From positions 4,358,142 to 4,422,141 of the forward strand of contig CM067532.1 in the NCBI GenBank assembly GCA_034509925.1: 64,000 nucleotides of DNA. Reading direction: 5' to 3'. A model generated the notes under the pieces. The model ran no database searches. It saw nothing but the letters and a program-made list of their open reading frames with translations, and was not told where the DNA came from. The position numbers and the translations under genes are program-made. Shown in pieces: positions 43,636 through 57,428 of this stretch (positions are counted from its first letter, which is position 1; each line of letters opens with the position of its first letter). This DNA is from Hirudinaria manillensis. Its lineage: Eukaryota > Annelida > Clitellata > Hirudinida > Hirudinidae.

Positions 43636-45602
43636 ATGATGAAATTACTTTTTATTGGACCCATCGGCGATTGCACTGGGAACAAATCGACAGCATATCG
43701 AATAAAGTGAATACTTCTTTGAAATGACTAGAGTTTAATAACTAAATGAGCCATATTTTGACCTTAGCAATCATGTATTTCGAACTTGACAGGTCCTTTT
43801 TTGGTAATTGCCTATTGAGAGGGCTAGATGATTTCAAGAATGCACACGATCTTGACACATTCATCAAAGCAAATTGCGTATCATGCATAATATGCTTGCA
43901 CGCATTTAGAGCAGGCAGACTTTTAGAAAGTTGGTAATTGGAACAGTGTGAAATTATTCAAATTTGACTGTAAATTTGAATATCTTATGAAATGTTTTAT
44001 CAGATGGTTGCTCAGTACCTTATGCTGTAATTTTCGGTGGAACAGACTTAAATGTGTTTAGTAAAAATGAAGATCACTTGCAATTGATGACAAAAGCAGT
44101 AAAAGGAGCAAAGTGAGTAACTTTTACAAAAAAGTAAATTTTGTATTTTTCAAATATTCAATTGTCATGCAGAGCTGTTGTGGCATTCAGTAAAAGCCTT
44201 GAAAATTTAGCAAAAGCCATTTGGGTTGGTGCACTTCTTCAGCTAGATGATCCCAATTTTTCAATTTAGTTACATTTTATGTCCTATCCTTCAACCATAA
44301 TTTTGTTGAAGGTTACTAATGATTATTTTCAATAATTCTAGCCTGACATTGTTTCCAAAAAACTGTTTGTGATACCCCAAGGTCAGTATAACATCTGGGA
44401 TTTATTCTTTGAATATCTTAATTTAAAAAAATTACTTATTTTAAATTCTTTGACAGGTGTCAGCTGCCCAATCCCAGCTAATGATTTTGTGCCAGAGAAA
44501 TATGATTTTATGTCAACACATCAAGTTTTCACCCTCATCGCCGGTTTGAGGATTGAGAAAGACCCATTATTTCTTCTTGAAGCTTTTCAAGGTTCATAAT
44601 GAACTTTTTAAATATGTCGAATCACATTGGGAAACCCAATTTTTGGATGAAATTTGTGGTCCAATATTATTTTGGCTCAAAATATAATTGTTGGTAACAC
44701 ATGCCATTTTGGGTTACTAAATTTTACTAAATCTCTGATGCCTTCAGAGTGGCAGGATGCAGTTGGAAAGACTGGGATTTTATTGGTAATTGGATCCAAG
44801 GCAAGTTTAATTATTAGTTAAAGATGTTATTAATTTAAATATTAATATTTAATTTAAAATATTTAAATTAATCAATTTAAATTTTAAATCAATATTTAAT
44901 TTAAAATATTTGATTTAATTTGAGATAAATATTAATATTTAAATTAATTTGAGATGTTTATTATTTGATTGTTGTTGCCTTTCAGATTGATAAGGAATAT
45001 AGCAACTTGTTCCTAAATGAAATCAAAAAGTATTTTACTGCATCCTTTGCAAAAAAAACACATCCTATTGTCTCAACATTTGATTTATCCTAACAGGTAT
45101 CCCTCTGTAAAATATTTAGGACAACTTCCTCAGCCTGAACTTTTTCTGATTTTAAAGCATTCTTTTGCACTTGTAAATTCTTCTCGAAATGAAGGGATGT
45201 CCAATGTTATACTCGAAGTGAGATATATAAAATTAAAATAGTTACTGCACATGTGATTACTTTTTCCTTCATCACATCTTAATCTAATCCCCCAGGCAAT
45301 GTTTCTTGGTGTTCCAGTTTTGGCCAGAGCCATTGAAGGCAATGAAGCTTTGATTGAAGATGGGAAAAATGGCTTCCTTTTTTGCTCTCCAGAGGTGGAT
45401 CTTGAAAGCCATTACCCTGTCATTTTACTTAATATTCATTTTTTTAATTCAGGAATTTGTGACTAAAGCCCAGCATCTTGAGCAGAATGAGGGGTTCAGA
45501 GATCAACTTATAGAACAAGCCAAAATGTATGTGACACAGCATCACAATCCCAAAACAGAGAAAGAGAAATATCAACAGCTTGTAAAAGCATTACAAAGCT
45601 GA
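43636..45602 (+). CDS. GLT1D1: Glycosyltransferase 1 domain-containing protein 1
   Basis: A GT4-family glycosyltransferase of unknown acceptor. Eleven exons (43636-43706, 43793-43929, 44004-44112, 44173-44224, 44342-44381, 44457-44591, 44748-44800, 44986-45029, 45097-45217, 45296-45394, 45453-45602) close the frame at 336 residues (human 346). Family blocks: MMKLLFIGPIGDCTGN at the start, CLHAFRAGRLLE, PYAVIFGGTDLNV, FTLIAGLRIEKDPLFLLEAF, and the donor-sugar site SFALVNSSRNEGMSNVILEA with the conserved Glu of GT-B enzymes, then PVLARAIEGNEALI. The intron after 44800 has a GC donor (AAG followed by GCAAGT). Introns are short (67-160 bases). Confidence 0.95.
44801..44802 (+). other. GC-AG intron donor in GLT1D1
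   Basis: The exon ends GGATCCAAG and the intron starts GCAAGT. Using the nearby GT inside the exon (44783 region) would delete VIGSK, which the family needs, so the GC donor is favoured. Confidence 0.75.
44815..44965. repeat. AATTTAAATATT-type low-complexity repeat in a GLT1D1 intron
   Basis: Imperfect copies of TTTAATTTAAAATATTTAAATTAA fill most of the intron between the exons ending at 44800 and starting at 44986. Confidence 0.75.
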
Positions 45603-45726
45603 GGCACAAAGCAGTATTCCCTTAATCAAATCAGACAGCATTTGTGATTTTTTAGCAGAGTATGGTTTATTGATCTCATTTGTTTGCAAAAGGAAGAAAT
45701 CAAAATTATTCTCAACAGCCCTTCGA

Positions 45727-48700
45727 CTAGCATTGACGGAGCTCTTGCAACTTTTTCACGATAATCTCATTCTTGTGACATTCCTGCATGAATTGAATTG
45801 AAATAAAATTAAAAAAAATAGCACATCAGTACAGAAAAAGTTACACTTGAACTGTTAAATGGCACAAACAAAAAAATGTATTTTCAACCTCTTGGAAGTC
45901 TTTGACAATTTTAAAGTAGGTTCTTTGCTTTTCCGTGATCTCTGCCAACTTTTCCTGTAGTTGGGCTTTGTTATTTTTTACCTCTTGTTGCTTTCTTTCA
46001 ACCTATAAATGCATTTACATCCCACTAAAAGTTAAAAATTCAGGGAAGAATTAAAGGTCCTTACTTTGAGTTTGTTTTGCTTCACACCGTCGACAATTTG
46101 CTCGAATTGTTTCATAAATGCTGCCTTCTGAGATTCAGATGACATAGCTCTTAAAAAGCAATTGAATTGAATGATATTGCAAACATGAATAGCATCAATC
46201 AAATTGGGAAATACCTCTCAAAATTCTCCAAAACAGAATTCAGCAGGCCAACCTACAATTGCTTCGGTGTTCTCAAACAAAGTTTATAAAGGCCAAGAAA
46301 AACCTACCTCTTTGTCTAAGTAAAGCCTGATATCATCTAATGAATTGTAGAGGGTAAAGAACTGCTTTGTTTCTTTGTGCTTTGATGAAACTTAAATAAA
46401 ACTTGAGTTAAGTAATTTATAAATCCAGCAACCAATCATTTTAGGTGATAGAGCAAGAAGTTACAGCAACCTTGATTATGAAGTTCTATGAACCTGCACT
46501 GGTACTGATGGAGCTCCTCTCTTGATGGAATATCATCAATTTTCCACCTGAGGGCTGATATTTCCCTATTTTTCCTGGCCTAATATTTAATAACTGATGG
46601 TACAATTGGCTTTCAAAGGACAAATTATGAAGCTTTTGAACATAAGATAACTAAAAGATCTTTGAATACTTTACCCTAATAATGCCAAGCAAATGCTAAA
46701 TTGTAAAAGTTTCAGCTACCAGTATCAGCCTAAGTTTCCCCAACTTTTCCAAGCTTTCCATCAACTCTTCTCTAAGTTCTTCCTTCTTTTCAAGCTGCAA
46801 CACAAAAAATGAAAATCATTAAGAAATTTGATAATATATTTGGTGAAGTATAATTTCATCTTGCATCCAGAGCAATTATCCCTTGGTTGCAAATTTAGAA
46901 AAATCTCATTAGTTACTGGTTTTATAATTTGAGTAAAACAAACTTATAACTAATAGTAGCAGGTTACTGTTTACTGAATCTTTGCATTTACTACCTAATA
47001 GTTCCACATAAAAAAAAATAGGATAAATTCCAACCTATTCTTAAGATGGAAGTCTTATAAGATATTCAACCCATAGCTTTTGATTTTAATCAATTCCATA
47101 CTGTGATATTTTGAAATATTAAGAACCTAGCTATCAACTTGAAGAAGAAAATATGGGTTTAACCTCTTCTTTAAAGTCTTCCTGGAGAGTCAACTGCTCA
47201 ATGAGATTTTCCATTTTCTTCTTCTCAGCCTGATTTGCAATAAAATTGATATAATCAAAAATGAACATAAAATGACTTTTGGAAATGATCTACCAAAATG
47301 TTCTCCTAATTTATAGAACGGGGATCTATCAACATTTCCTGTGCAAGAATGTGTATATAATCTCCAGACGTCCAAGTTGACACCGAATCTATTTTCAATT
47401 CAATGTTGTGGTCCATTGTTACATTTAACTACATATATTAATGTTAAATACAACTTTTATGCCCTTTTAATCCATACTGCTTAAAAAATCTCATAAACAA
47501 AACATCTTATACAGTGTTGTATGAAATTGGTTGTTTGCTTTTTTGACATATAAATATTTAATCTGCTTGTGAAGCCCATTCAATAGACTCTGTATTTTTT
47601 TAAATTTAACACTTTTTTCAATACTTAGTTCATTGCTCAAAATGAATAAATTAACTGCCAAAAATTATTATCATTATTAAAATCTAATTTGGTAAACAAT
47701 TCCATGCAATTTCATTATAATTATACGAACCAAACACTTAGCTTTGAACTCAGATTCCTCCTTCTTCAAATTGTCATTCAAAGTCACCAATCGTTCAAGC
47801 TCAGTAACAGTCCTCAAACACAAATTTTCATTTTGCCAGTGATTCAATTAAGATTAATTAAGTTTTTAAAATTTTTTGGAAATACTGACTTCTCATTATT
47901 ACTTTCCACACCAAACTCTTGGATCTGATTTGTCAAATCCGCACTCTCTTCAAGTACCTGAAAAAATATGTAAATAGTCTGAAGTATGCTCAACTTTGGA
48001 AATGCGTAGGAGATATAAAGGCCTAATGTACTTTAAGTACATTAGTGAAGTTATACTACCAATCAAGCCATTAAAATGAATGGTGAGTCACATTCCTGGA
48101 TAACAGAGGATGGTGACAGTGATGACAATTGTACTGATTTATCCAGCAGCCTTTGCATCTATTTCAGATGCATAAGGCACATGGAAACGTAGAAGAAATA
48201 ACAAACCTGACTACTAAAATCAGAAAAGGCATGCATACCTCCTTCAAGTCTGTTTGAGCTTTTGTGAGGTCTCCTTTCAGAACATCTCTTTGTTCTTCCA
48301 ACTAAATTTACAAAGTGAGGCTCTAGAGATATTTAATACAGCAATGTTAACATTCATTGTATCTCACAGATTTCAAATTTTTTTCTAGAATAGCAATTTG
48401 TTTGTTTAACACAGCTACAGAGTTCTTTGCACTGATCTGAGAATTAGAACTCATTTCTTTCAAATGTTTGGCCTGCAACCATAAAGACATGAATTAATAA
48501 AATGAAGTTTTAATGTCATCATATCAGCAAACCCTATCATCATAGCTCGATATAATCTTTGAGATCTCCTCAGATTTCTGGTTCACAAGAAGACCAACTA
48601 TATCAGAGGACACAACATCCTGTAAAAATGAAATTTCAAAACACTATGTACCAGCTGCATTAACAGGTCCTAATCATCTCAAAATGTATGTCAATAAAAT

Positions 48701-51475
48701 CATTGCCATCATCCTAATTTCAATGGCATCACATGACTTCTTAAAAATATTTCTAACCTGTTTTGGGTCAGCAGATGATAAACCACTGAAAAGTGACTTA
48801 ACTTTTTGCTTGAAAAAAATTACAAAATAATCAATGTCCATTTAATGTTCATGACAAAAACAAACTTCTTCAGAATTCTTGCATTCCTCTTGACTACTGG
48901 CTAAAGAGGCTGAAGATTCTGTGAAATACTGCTTGCTAAACAATAAATAAATTTGCTACAATCAAATAACCAATAATATTTTAGATATTAATTATATGCC
49001 CATCCCAGTTTTATAATTATTTCAAATCCATATTTCATTAATAATTAAATAACAATGAAATCTTTTTGAAATATTTTTTTTTTTGAAAACATTTCAATAA
49101 ATGAATCTCATCCTTTCTCTCAAAAGAAACTAAACTTTCAAAATAATCAATGTCCTAAATTTCACTAAACTTTGTGAGCTTTAAACTAGACTTTAAATTA
49201 AACTAAAGAGTGAGAAAAAGCATGTCATTGAGGTTTCCATTATCAGTAGTTAATCAAAACACTTACCTTCCATATTCCAGAAGAGTGTTTCGAATCTGTT
49301 GATACTCCTCGTTTAATGGTAAGTCATCGATTCTTCTGTATTTCCTTTCAGGTTGAGGCTTAATCTTAACATAGAAACATATTTGATTTGATCTTGAATG
49401 GTACAATTCATGAGAATTACAAAATAAATTTGTGGAACCAACCATTTTTTCCAATGCATTCACATATTTCTTCTGCTTTGTCACATCCTTGATAAAGTAA
49501 TTTTGTGAGCTTTTATTTAAATAGTCATAAATTAAAATAAGATTTATACAAAAAGGAAATCAGTGAAAGTTGAATCTTTCCAAAGGAGCAGGCAGAGGAG
49601 TAACATCTATCCATAGGACATTGCTCTCCTCTGCCTCCCTCCCCCCTCCACCAATCACATTCTTGCATTCAACTTGGGGTGACACCACAAACATAATAAT
49701 AGGCATAATGTAATTAAATGGTTTTTCATCCCTTTTCTTGCCAGAATTTGAGACTAACCACAAAAAAGGAATGAATCTTGTTGAATTCTGAAACAGCATG
49801 TGATCTATTGTAATCCTCTTTGCCTTTCTTGCTTTCAATAGCCTTCTTCACCAACCACTTCAATTGAATGTCAACGAACATTTGGCAACTAATGGCCAAG
49901 AACAAGCAATTTATTGTTAAAAATAGCATTAACTGTCATCATTCTTAATATATGTAAACTCAATGCTCAAATTCTGCACCAAAACATAAAAGCAAAAGTT
50001 GGCTTCAGGCAAACATTAACTTCTTTTCTGGATTGTAATCAGCATTCCTGCAAGACCAATTCAAAATCCCAAAGATAAAATATGCATTAAATTATTCTGA
50101 TGGGGAAATATTGGAAAAGGAACATATGTCTAATTTAGGCAGCATTTTGAACTCTTTTGCTGTACTGCAAAAAGTCAAAAATGCTTTGAGTTATTATAAA
50201 AAAAGACATTGATTTGATTGCTCCTAAAAGGAGCCAGATCTCTGTTTTCAAGTACCAGAGCCAATATATTCACTAGTCACAATAGCAACCAGTACCAATA
50301 CTTGAAAAATACTTAAGTAATAGTACCAGTAACCACGACCACAAATCTTCTATTCATGATTCCAAATGATTCCCTTATATAACTTATACTATCATAAAAC
50401 CCACACTCCTGCCATTGAGCTTTATTTTGAGGGAAATTGCCTGGGCTACAGTCCAGAAAATAAGTCAATGGAAGTATTGAACCATGCAATAACACAAAAC
50501 CCAAGGGTCAAATTAATCACCTGAACGACAGAAAATACATGGATAAAATCAAGTCCCTGAATCTGATGTGGTTCCAGATGATAGGGACATTTCATTTCCT
50601 TCAACACATCCACAATTTTCTCTGTCATGGATCTGTTAATATTAAATTTTGACAAAAGTTGTAAATTAAAATATATGTTGCTGCAACTTTTTAAAATTAT
50701 AAATCTATTAGGCAGCATGGCTAACTGTTACATAAATTTATACATAATAAATGAATATGATTAACATTTTAAATTTGCACATACATCTTTTGACCAATTG
50801 TGGCATTTTCTTGGAAAAGCAAATCCACATCAATATCAAAATTGCAAATGGATATGCACCATATCATCCCTCCAACAACCTTCAATGGTAGAATACATAC
50901 TTAATTAGCATTTTTTATAAAACATACAAAAAGGGCTGACCATCTTAAACCATCTTTATTATGCGTTTTGTAATAAACAAAATATTACTTTATCAAATGA
51001 ACTGAGTCCTTTTATGCGGGCACGGAAATACCCAGAAGCAACAAGCAATTCAATAATTTCCAGGAATTTCTTGTTTTGCTCCTCATCTTCTTTAATTTCA
51101 TACTGGAAATCAGCATAGGATAAAGGGACAAAAAAATAGTGCTGTCTTCAATCCTTACTAGACACCTCATATGTATTTTCAATTTTTTTTTATCATTTGA
51201 ATATATTTTATGTTTTCTAATATTATCATCAGTTTTTACAAATAATTTTGTTCAAAATGCAAATTTACTGAAAAAAAATGATAATCTCCACAAAAAGGCA
51301 ATATCACTTTTGATTTAAATAGCATACTTCAATAACTAAAAATAATTATACCTCCTCCCAAGCATTATGTAATAAACATGCAATAAAATAAACAGCTTTA
51401 CACAAATTTGTTAGCTAATCACATTTACACGTAGGTCCAATTCAATGTAAATATTACCCCATAAGTGGGCGCCAT
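45727..51475 (-). CDS. CCDC93: Coiled-coil domain-containing protein 93 (Commander complex)
   Basis: CCDC93 is part of the CCC/Commander complex that recycles endosomal membrane proteins with Retriever and WASH. About 22 exons run from ATG at 51475 (MAPTYG, followed by [16 protein letters not shown]) to the stop at 45727. The N-terminal NN-CH-like domain carries [38 protein letters not shown] and [36 protein letters not shown] and LLEYG follow, then long coiled coils ([63 protein letters not shown]) to KKLQELRQC. One junction, between the exon ending at 47738 and the one starting at 47229, is out of phase, so a small exon there is probably missing from my model. It is tail-to-tail with GLT1D1. 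Confidence 0.93.
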
Positions 51476-53437
51476 GCAATCCGAATTTCCGAAAGCTAAA
51501 CCTTGCAACAAAATAATCAAAAGTAAATATCATGTGCTCTGTTGTCGACAGTGCCGGATGTCTTGACTGATGGGACTGAGTTTTGAAGATACTATATATT
51601 CATAAAGGGAGGAGTTAAGCTTTTGGCCCCCCAATTAATCTGATCGTGGCTGCGTCTAAATGCCTAAAGAACAATAGTGATTTTGATGTTTATTACAATT
51701 CTGGCATATCAATATGAATGAACCTTGTAGGGGCGTATTTCTTTGAGCTTTTCGGCTGACAGTTCTCTGTCACCTTGTGCCCTGTGCATCTAGAAACGAG
51801 AGATAACCATTCACTGCCAGCCCACGTGATTCTTACATGAATATGAATGAACTTTGGGGGGACGTGCTCTCATTTTTTAAAGTCAAACTAAAATTAAAAT
51901 CGACCTGACTAAATTTTAATCAAATAATAGAAAAAATGTCTATATTAAAGTGTGTTTAGGACGTTATTAAAAACAGCACTTCCCAAACCCAAGCCCCACT
52001 TTCGAAACCTAACCCAAGACTACTCGTGGAAGAAGGAGTAATCATGGTTTCTATATGACATAAATTTACTAGCTTTAAATGAAATGCATCAACAACCCTT
52101 ATAACAACTTATTATCAGTTACCATTACATGCATTGCACACAAGATGCCTTGCATCAAAACATAAGCAATCTAAACTTCGTCATAATGTCTGTTTCTGAC
52201 TAACTTTATGAAGTCACGCGATAGGAACCGGAACCTTCGCGCGAAAATAAACAAATCTCCCAAATGACAAAACCCCACGGCTCATGCATATTCAACTTCC
52301 TAATCATGGTTGCCTCTTAGACCTAGCCGACTTCTAAGGTGCTACTAACAATGACGCACCAAGTTCGAGAGAAAAAAACCAAGACCTATAAGCCCACAAT
52401 CTTATTATTCTGTTCTATTGCATCAAAAACCAGAACTGTCTAAATTTCTCCTCTTATGACCTTTGTCGAAAATATTCCCATGGAATTAATGAAATGGACA
52501 CGAGCCAGCTAATACGTAACATTAACGACTTATGCTTGACCATTTCTAGTTCAAGAACTTCTCTCTTCAAATCATGACAAATATGCTAATGTGACGCCCC
52601 TTGATGTCCTTCGAACCCATGTGATTCTAAGGCTTTGTTCAAATGGAACTTCTTTTGTGATTTTTCATGTTGCTAGAATTGCCGTTACAATGTTTATGGG
52701 TCGTTCTATATATCAACACCCCAAACGGAAAAATAAAGTATTGACCTTAATCAGTAGATTCTCAACTCTACCAATTTAGATTCATTTCAGATTTTCATTT
52801 TAGTTGCAAATGCATAATACAAAACAATCCAGTGAATACAAAAAGAGTCTCAACAGAAAAAAATATTTTAAAAAATCATAAAACAAGATTACAAAGTAGC
52901 CTGAAATGTTTAACATATTAAGGCAAGAAGCATTTGAGGGCCATCAGTCTTGAAACCAAATTTGTTTGGTGGCATTAAAGTATTTGTGGGGAAATAGATT
53001 ACTTGATAATCGAAATTACTAATAATGTAGACAATAAACATTAATAAAACAGTAATAAATAGTCTCATCCAATAGCCCCACCAAAATATTGAATATCAAA
53101 ATATGTAATTTTGCACTTCTTGTGATATTAATTAAAATAATATAGTTGTTAAAGATTAAATGGCATAAAAATTCCTCAGACATTGAACCCAACAACAACA
53201 ATGGAATTATAGTTTCAAAGATGTTACTATTTCCAACCACAACTAAATATAAAAATGATCAAAATTATTTTTTTTAAATAACATATAGCAAAATATATTT
53301 TAAAATGAATGACTATGCGAATAAATTAATTACTTTTAAATTTCTCCTTAACCACCTGAAAAACAACAGAAATTACAAAAGATATGAAAAACTCAAAAGC
53401 ATTACTGAATTATAAAGTAAATTGTTTCAGATGCCTC
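51476..53437. other. Intergenic stretch with dispersed repeat copies
   Basis: At about 51715-51755 and 51840-51875 it carries two copies of a motif like ATGAACCTTGTAGGGGCGT that also occurs near 56700. At about 51890-52035 it has one arm of the foldback repeat seen complete at 56.9-57.4 kb (GCACTTCCCAAACCC). The rest is AT-rich with no gene. The CCDC93 promoter should be near 51480-51600. Confidence 0.5.
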
Positions 53438-55478
53438 TTATGAGCTGGGATTAACATCTTGAAGAATAGGAGATGAAGGCATGCCTTCTGTTGCTCTTCT
53501 TGATGCCAATATTGCTTAAGTGAATGAAATAACACAGGTGAAATTATTACAGAATTACATACCAAGAATTAAGCATCATTCATTATAAAGGAATATAAAT
53601 CATCACCAAAAGTTAGCTTAAACATACTGGCTTGGCTGATTAACAAGGGAGTATTTTCATCAGGCACTTCAAGAGGATTTTCTGTTGGTTCTTGGGCAAG
53701 TATTAATTTGTTGCAAAGGGGACACGTTTGTCTGTTTTCAGTCAGCCATGGGTCAATACAGTCTTTATGGTATGCTTAAGATAAAACGCTGACTGAGACA
53801 TTGGAGATAACAATTCATAGAAAACACAATTAATTCTACTGCCAATGAATTCCATATATGAGTGATGTACAAAATCATCAATGCATAATTTTACTTATTC
53901 ACAAATGATCAAAAGGGGCCAATTAGTTGACCAATGCATCCTTCCAGTGCTTAAAGTACAAAAATGGGTTATAAACAGGTTATAATACAAATGAAAATAT
54001 GCAACACGCCAAGTTAGTCTGCAAGCCACAATTATTGCCCCTGCAGGACAAGCTCACTTCTAGAACTGGCTTTATGTTAAATGCTAATTTTATATTTTAT
54101 TGATGAGATTCAAATTAATTACCATGGTTGCATGGCAATATTCTCAGCTTGTCATTAACTTTAAAGTCTTCCAGACACACAGCACAAGTATCATATGTGT
54201 CTCCATTCTTAAACCTCCTCAAGGGTAACAATCTCAACACCGATCTAGATATACGTAGTCTCCACTGATTGAGAAGCCCCGAAGTGCATCTCATCAGCTT
54301 TAAAAAATATTGAATGAATCATTTCTTTTAATGAAAAAACGAGACCATAAATATTCATTATCCTTAAAGATAAATGATGGCATACTTTAAAAAATAAACC
54401 GTCAAGTTTTTATCAATTATTAAAAATTATTTATCCGTCTGTGTTAAACTTTGATTATGAATATGATGATGGAGCTTCATCCATGATACTTACTCGAAGC
54501 AATAAAAATAAAATATTCACTGAGTCATATTCGAAATCAATTACATGGAATGATTGCAGAATTACAATTTTACAAGATTTTACAATTACTGACCAGGAAA
54601 ATGATGATGAAGATCAGACATAGCAACATTCCAATAAGCAAGGGGATGAGGAATAATCCAAAAGAGCTGGGAAAATGATCTTCAATTTCCACAGAAAAAC
54701 TAAAAAGAAGTGACCTTGGTGTTTCCATATAAGAAATGCCAAAAAGATACTAACTTTGGCTCCAAATAGTTTGACAGAATTTCTTCTGATGACTTGCCAA
54801 TAAAAAAAGAGGGTATGAGAACGGATCCTTAAAGGTAATGCGTGTTTAGTGACTTTTTTCTACATTAATTTAACAAAATAAATTATGAAATTCAAACTAC
54901 AAACATAATAAATATAAGAAAGGTAACTATTGCAAATTCACATGCATTATGTGAATATGTAATTTGCAAGCAGTCTCAAGTACTTTACCCATTTCTTAAT
55001 ATTTGTAACAAACAATAACTATTGTGCTAAATTTTTCAAACCAGAACTTCCAGACATAGTTATCAGATCATCAGAATCTGGATCAAACACCACAGCTGCT
55101 TTAAATCCAGATCTTTGCACATTTAGAACCTTAAGTATTTAATATTAATCAGGTTTAATATTAACATCAATATATAACAAAATGGATAGTGATGAAAGGC
55201 AACATACCTTTTCAACGAAAGAACAACTGTGCCTTTTCACAAGGCCAATAAAAGGAAGTGAGAAGTTAAATGAAGCAGGAGGCTCAACTGGGACACAAGC
55301 ATTAAGTGGAACAGTTAACCAAACACGGCCCTAGTGTAGAAACAATGCAAGTGTAGCCTGGCATGATAACATACTTTTGTAGTAAACAACTGACCATCAA
55401 TTTGTCATTAAACAAACTTGGTCCAAAGGCAGATGATAGTGATGGCAATGTCACAACTGTTTCATTCTTTTCATTTAA
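53438..55478 (-). CDS. PA-TM-RING E3 ubiquitin ligase, RNF13/RNF167 type (5' end not found)
   Basis: An endosomal/lysosomal membrane ubiquitin ligase. Eight exons (55478-55395, 55330-55208, 55129-55042, 54827-54755, 54699-54594, 54297-54123, 53774-53628, 53514-53438) give 290 residues in a closed frame. The protease-associated domain is seen in PLNACVPVEPP, SCSFVEKVLNVQRSGFKAA and DSDDLITMSG. A transmembrane helix follows (LFLIPLLIGMLLCLIFIIIF), and then a C3H2C3 RING: CAVCLEDF, LPCNHAYHKDC, CPLC, with DPWLTENRQT between. The tail holds ENTPLL, a family motif. The first exon starts in phase 0 without a signal peptide, so an upstream exon with the signal sequence is missing. Confidence 0.9.
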
Positions 55479-56453
55479 CTAAAATTAGATTAATTATTCA
55501 CATTCCAGTTTTGGAATCTTGGTATCATATTGCATATCACAGTATAAATTTCTTAAAGTATGATTTGTGGGAATCAATACAGTCTATCCAAAAAAATCAA
55601 AACGTAATTGATACCAACAACAGTAATTGTGGCTGGAGTTGTTTTGCAAACCAGCAGTAGGCTACCCACCAGAAAAATTCTGTTTGAAACAATATTCCAT
55701 TACAAATATGAATCACTACAGGTGGTGGGCTGCTTGATATTAAATTTCCAAAAATGCTTTATTTGTTGTGGCTAAGAATTAGTTCTGGACAAAACATACT
55801 TTAAGATCATGTTCACAGAACATATTTAACCTTCTATTTACTTTCTTACACTACGTATCTTACATCAGAATACCACGTAACTTTTAGAAAATAACCAAAT
55901 AAAAACTGGGTGGAAAATCTAAGCATTGTGTGAACTTTCTTGTTTGGTATGTATATTTTAAGTCAATAAAAGTGAGCCTTTACTTCACTTACTTCTGAGC
56001 CATTTGAGACTGATAAACGCATTTAGTGTGAAGATCGTGAAACAAGTCCGTGTTGAACAACATCTAAACAAGCATATTAATAGGGGTTAAATGAATAATT
56101 GAATCTTTGACAAACAAAAGTAAGAACTATATAATCATCCGCAACAAGAATCAAAATCAGATCAAATAACTAAATATAAACAGTCACATGCGCTATGCTA
56201 ATCTAAGTGTTGGTGATCGTATTTCACCACTTACAAGCTCTATTTTTTTAGGCGTGTTAAATTCATAATTTTCATCCATGAAAACGATATTCGGACTGAT
56301 CCATAGCTTTTATTGCCCCTGAGAGGTGGATGCCAAACCCCTTTCTTCTAGAAAAAAGATACTTAAGATACATGAGGGAAAAATATCATGTGACTGGAAA
56401 AAGCCCATTTGCCGTAAAAATCGTCCTAACAGTACCCTTAATCTAGCAGTGTG
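55479..56453. other. Probable 5' region of the RING ligase gene, not resolved
   Basis: Two minus-strand open segments with donor sites (about 56226-56270, MDENYEFNTPKKIEL, and about 55995-56064) were seen, but their phases do not fit the exon at 55478 and they carry no signal peptide. Otherwise AT-rich with no gene seen. Confidence 0.35.
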
Positions 56454-56560
56454 CAGTGGCGGATTTACAATACTTTGGCGGGGAGCCAAAATAAAGGGGC
56501 AATTAGAAAATTTTGGAGGATCAGGTCTGAGTAACATATTTATAAATATTCAATTTAATA
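56454..56560 (+). mobile_element. hAT-like transposon end fragment
   Basis: CAGTGGCGGATTTACAATAC matches the usual start of hAT terminal repeats (CAGTGGCGGAT). A second such end is at 5073. No matching opposite end was found near either, so these are fragments or my reading is incomplete; the right limit is approximate. Confidence 0.45.
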
Positions 56561-56893
56561 GTTAAATAAGCCCACATTCCTAGATGCGCAGTGTGTATTG
56601 CATGTAATCCGTATGAACTCACTCCTTCAAGAGAATACAATCAAAATCAGAAAGTCGGGCTGTGTCTTAAGAATAACCAAAACTCTGACATACGAATATG
56701 TATGAACCTTAGAGGACGTGATCTCATAGAGCTTTTCGCTCTTCCTGTAAAGCCTTGAGAAGCTTATTCACGTGAATCGAATCGGTAATGTCCCTTCGTA
56801 TGCAACAAGCCGTTATGTGTCGCGTTCGATGCCCGCCATCCGTCTCCAGAAAACGCCCTACTCTATATTTGGATTTTATATTTATATTTCATA

Positions 56894-57428
56894 GGGCTAG
56901 AGACTCTTCGAAGCAGGGCTAAACCACTCCTTAGAGTTAAGTTTTGAAAGGATTTTGTTTTAAATTCATAGCCTTCTCGAAGTAAGGCTTAGGTTCGGGG
57001 AAGTGCCGTTTTTATAACTCACTAAACATATTTTTATATAGAAAATCATTGTTATTTAATTTAAATTTAGTCAACTTGATTTTAATATTGGAAGTTTTAA
57101 CTTTTAAAATTTACAATGCCCAAGGTTTACAAGCATCTCGCGACGGAAAGTAACCCGAACAAAAAACATATTAGAATATTCATAATTTAGATATTCCGAT
57201 AAAGTGAAAACCTAAATAATAGGATACGCATGTATCTTTTACAGTTATTGTAAAAATTATTTCTAAAGTAAAATCAAACTAAATACAAATCAGTTTAGAA
57301 ACTTGCGAAAATAGCACTTCCCCGAACCCTAGCCATATCTCGAGAGGGCCTTAAACTTAAACCAAAACCTAACGCAAAGCGTGCTACTCTGAGGAAACCC
57401 CAGCCCTACTCCGAGGGACCCTAGCACT
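56894..57428. mobile_element. Foldback (long inverted repeat) element
   Basis: Arms of about 115 bases face each other: the left (56894-57006) includes GGCTTAGGTTCGGGGAAGTGC at 56986-57006 and the right (57314-57428) its near-exact complement at 57314-57334 (two mismatches in 21). Similarity continues outward through TTCTCGAAGTAAGGCT-like and GGGCTAGAG-like blocks that are themselves repeated within each arm. The 300-base centre is AT-rich and non-coding. This is the form of a foldback MITE. A partial copy lies at about 51890-52035. Confidence 0.65.

Noticed and set aside
56222..56275. First exon of the RING ligase gene (MDENYEFNTPKKIEL)
   Set aside because: There is no signal peptide, and the phases of this and the next open segment do not lead into the exon at 55478.
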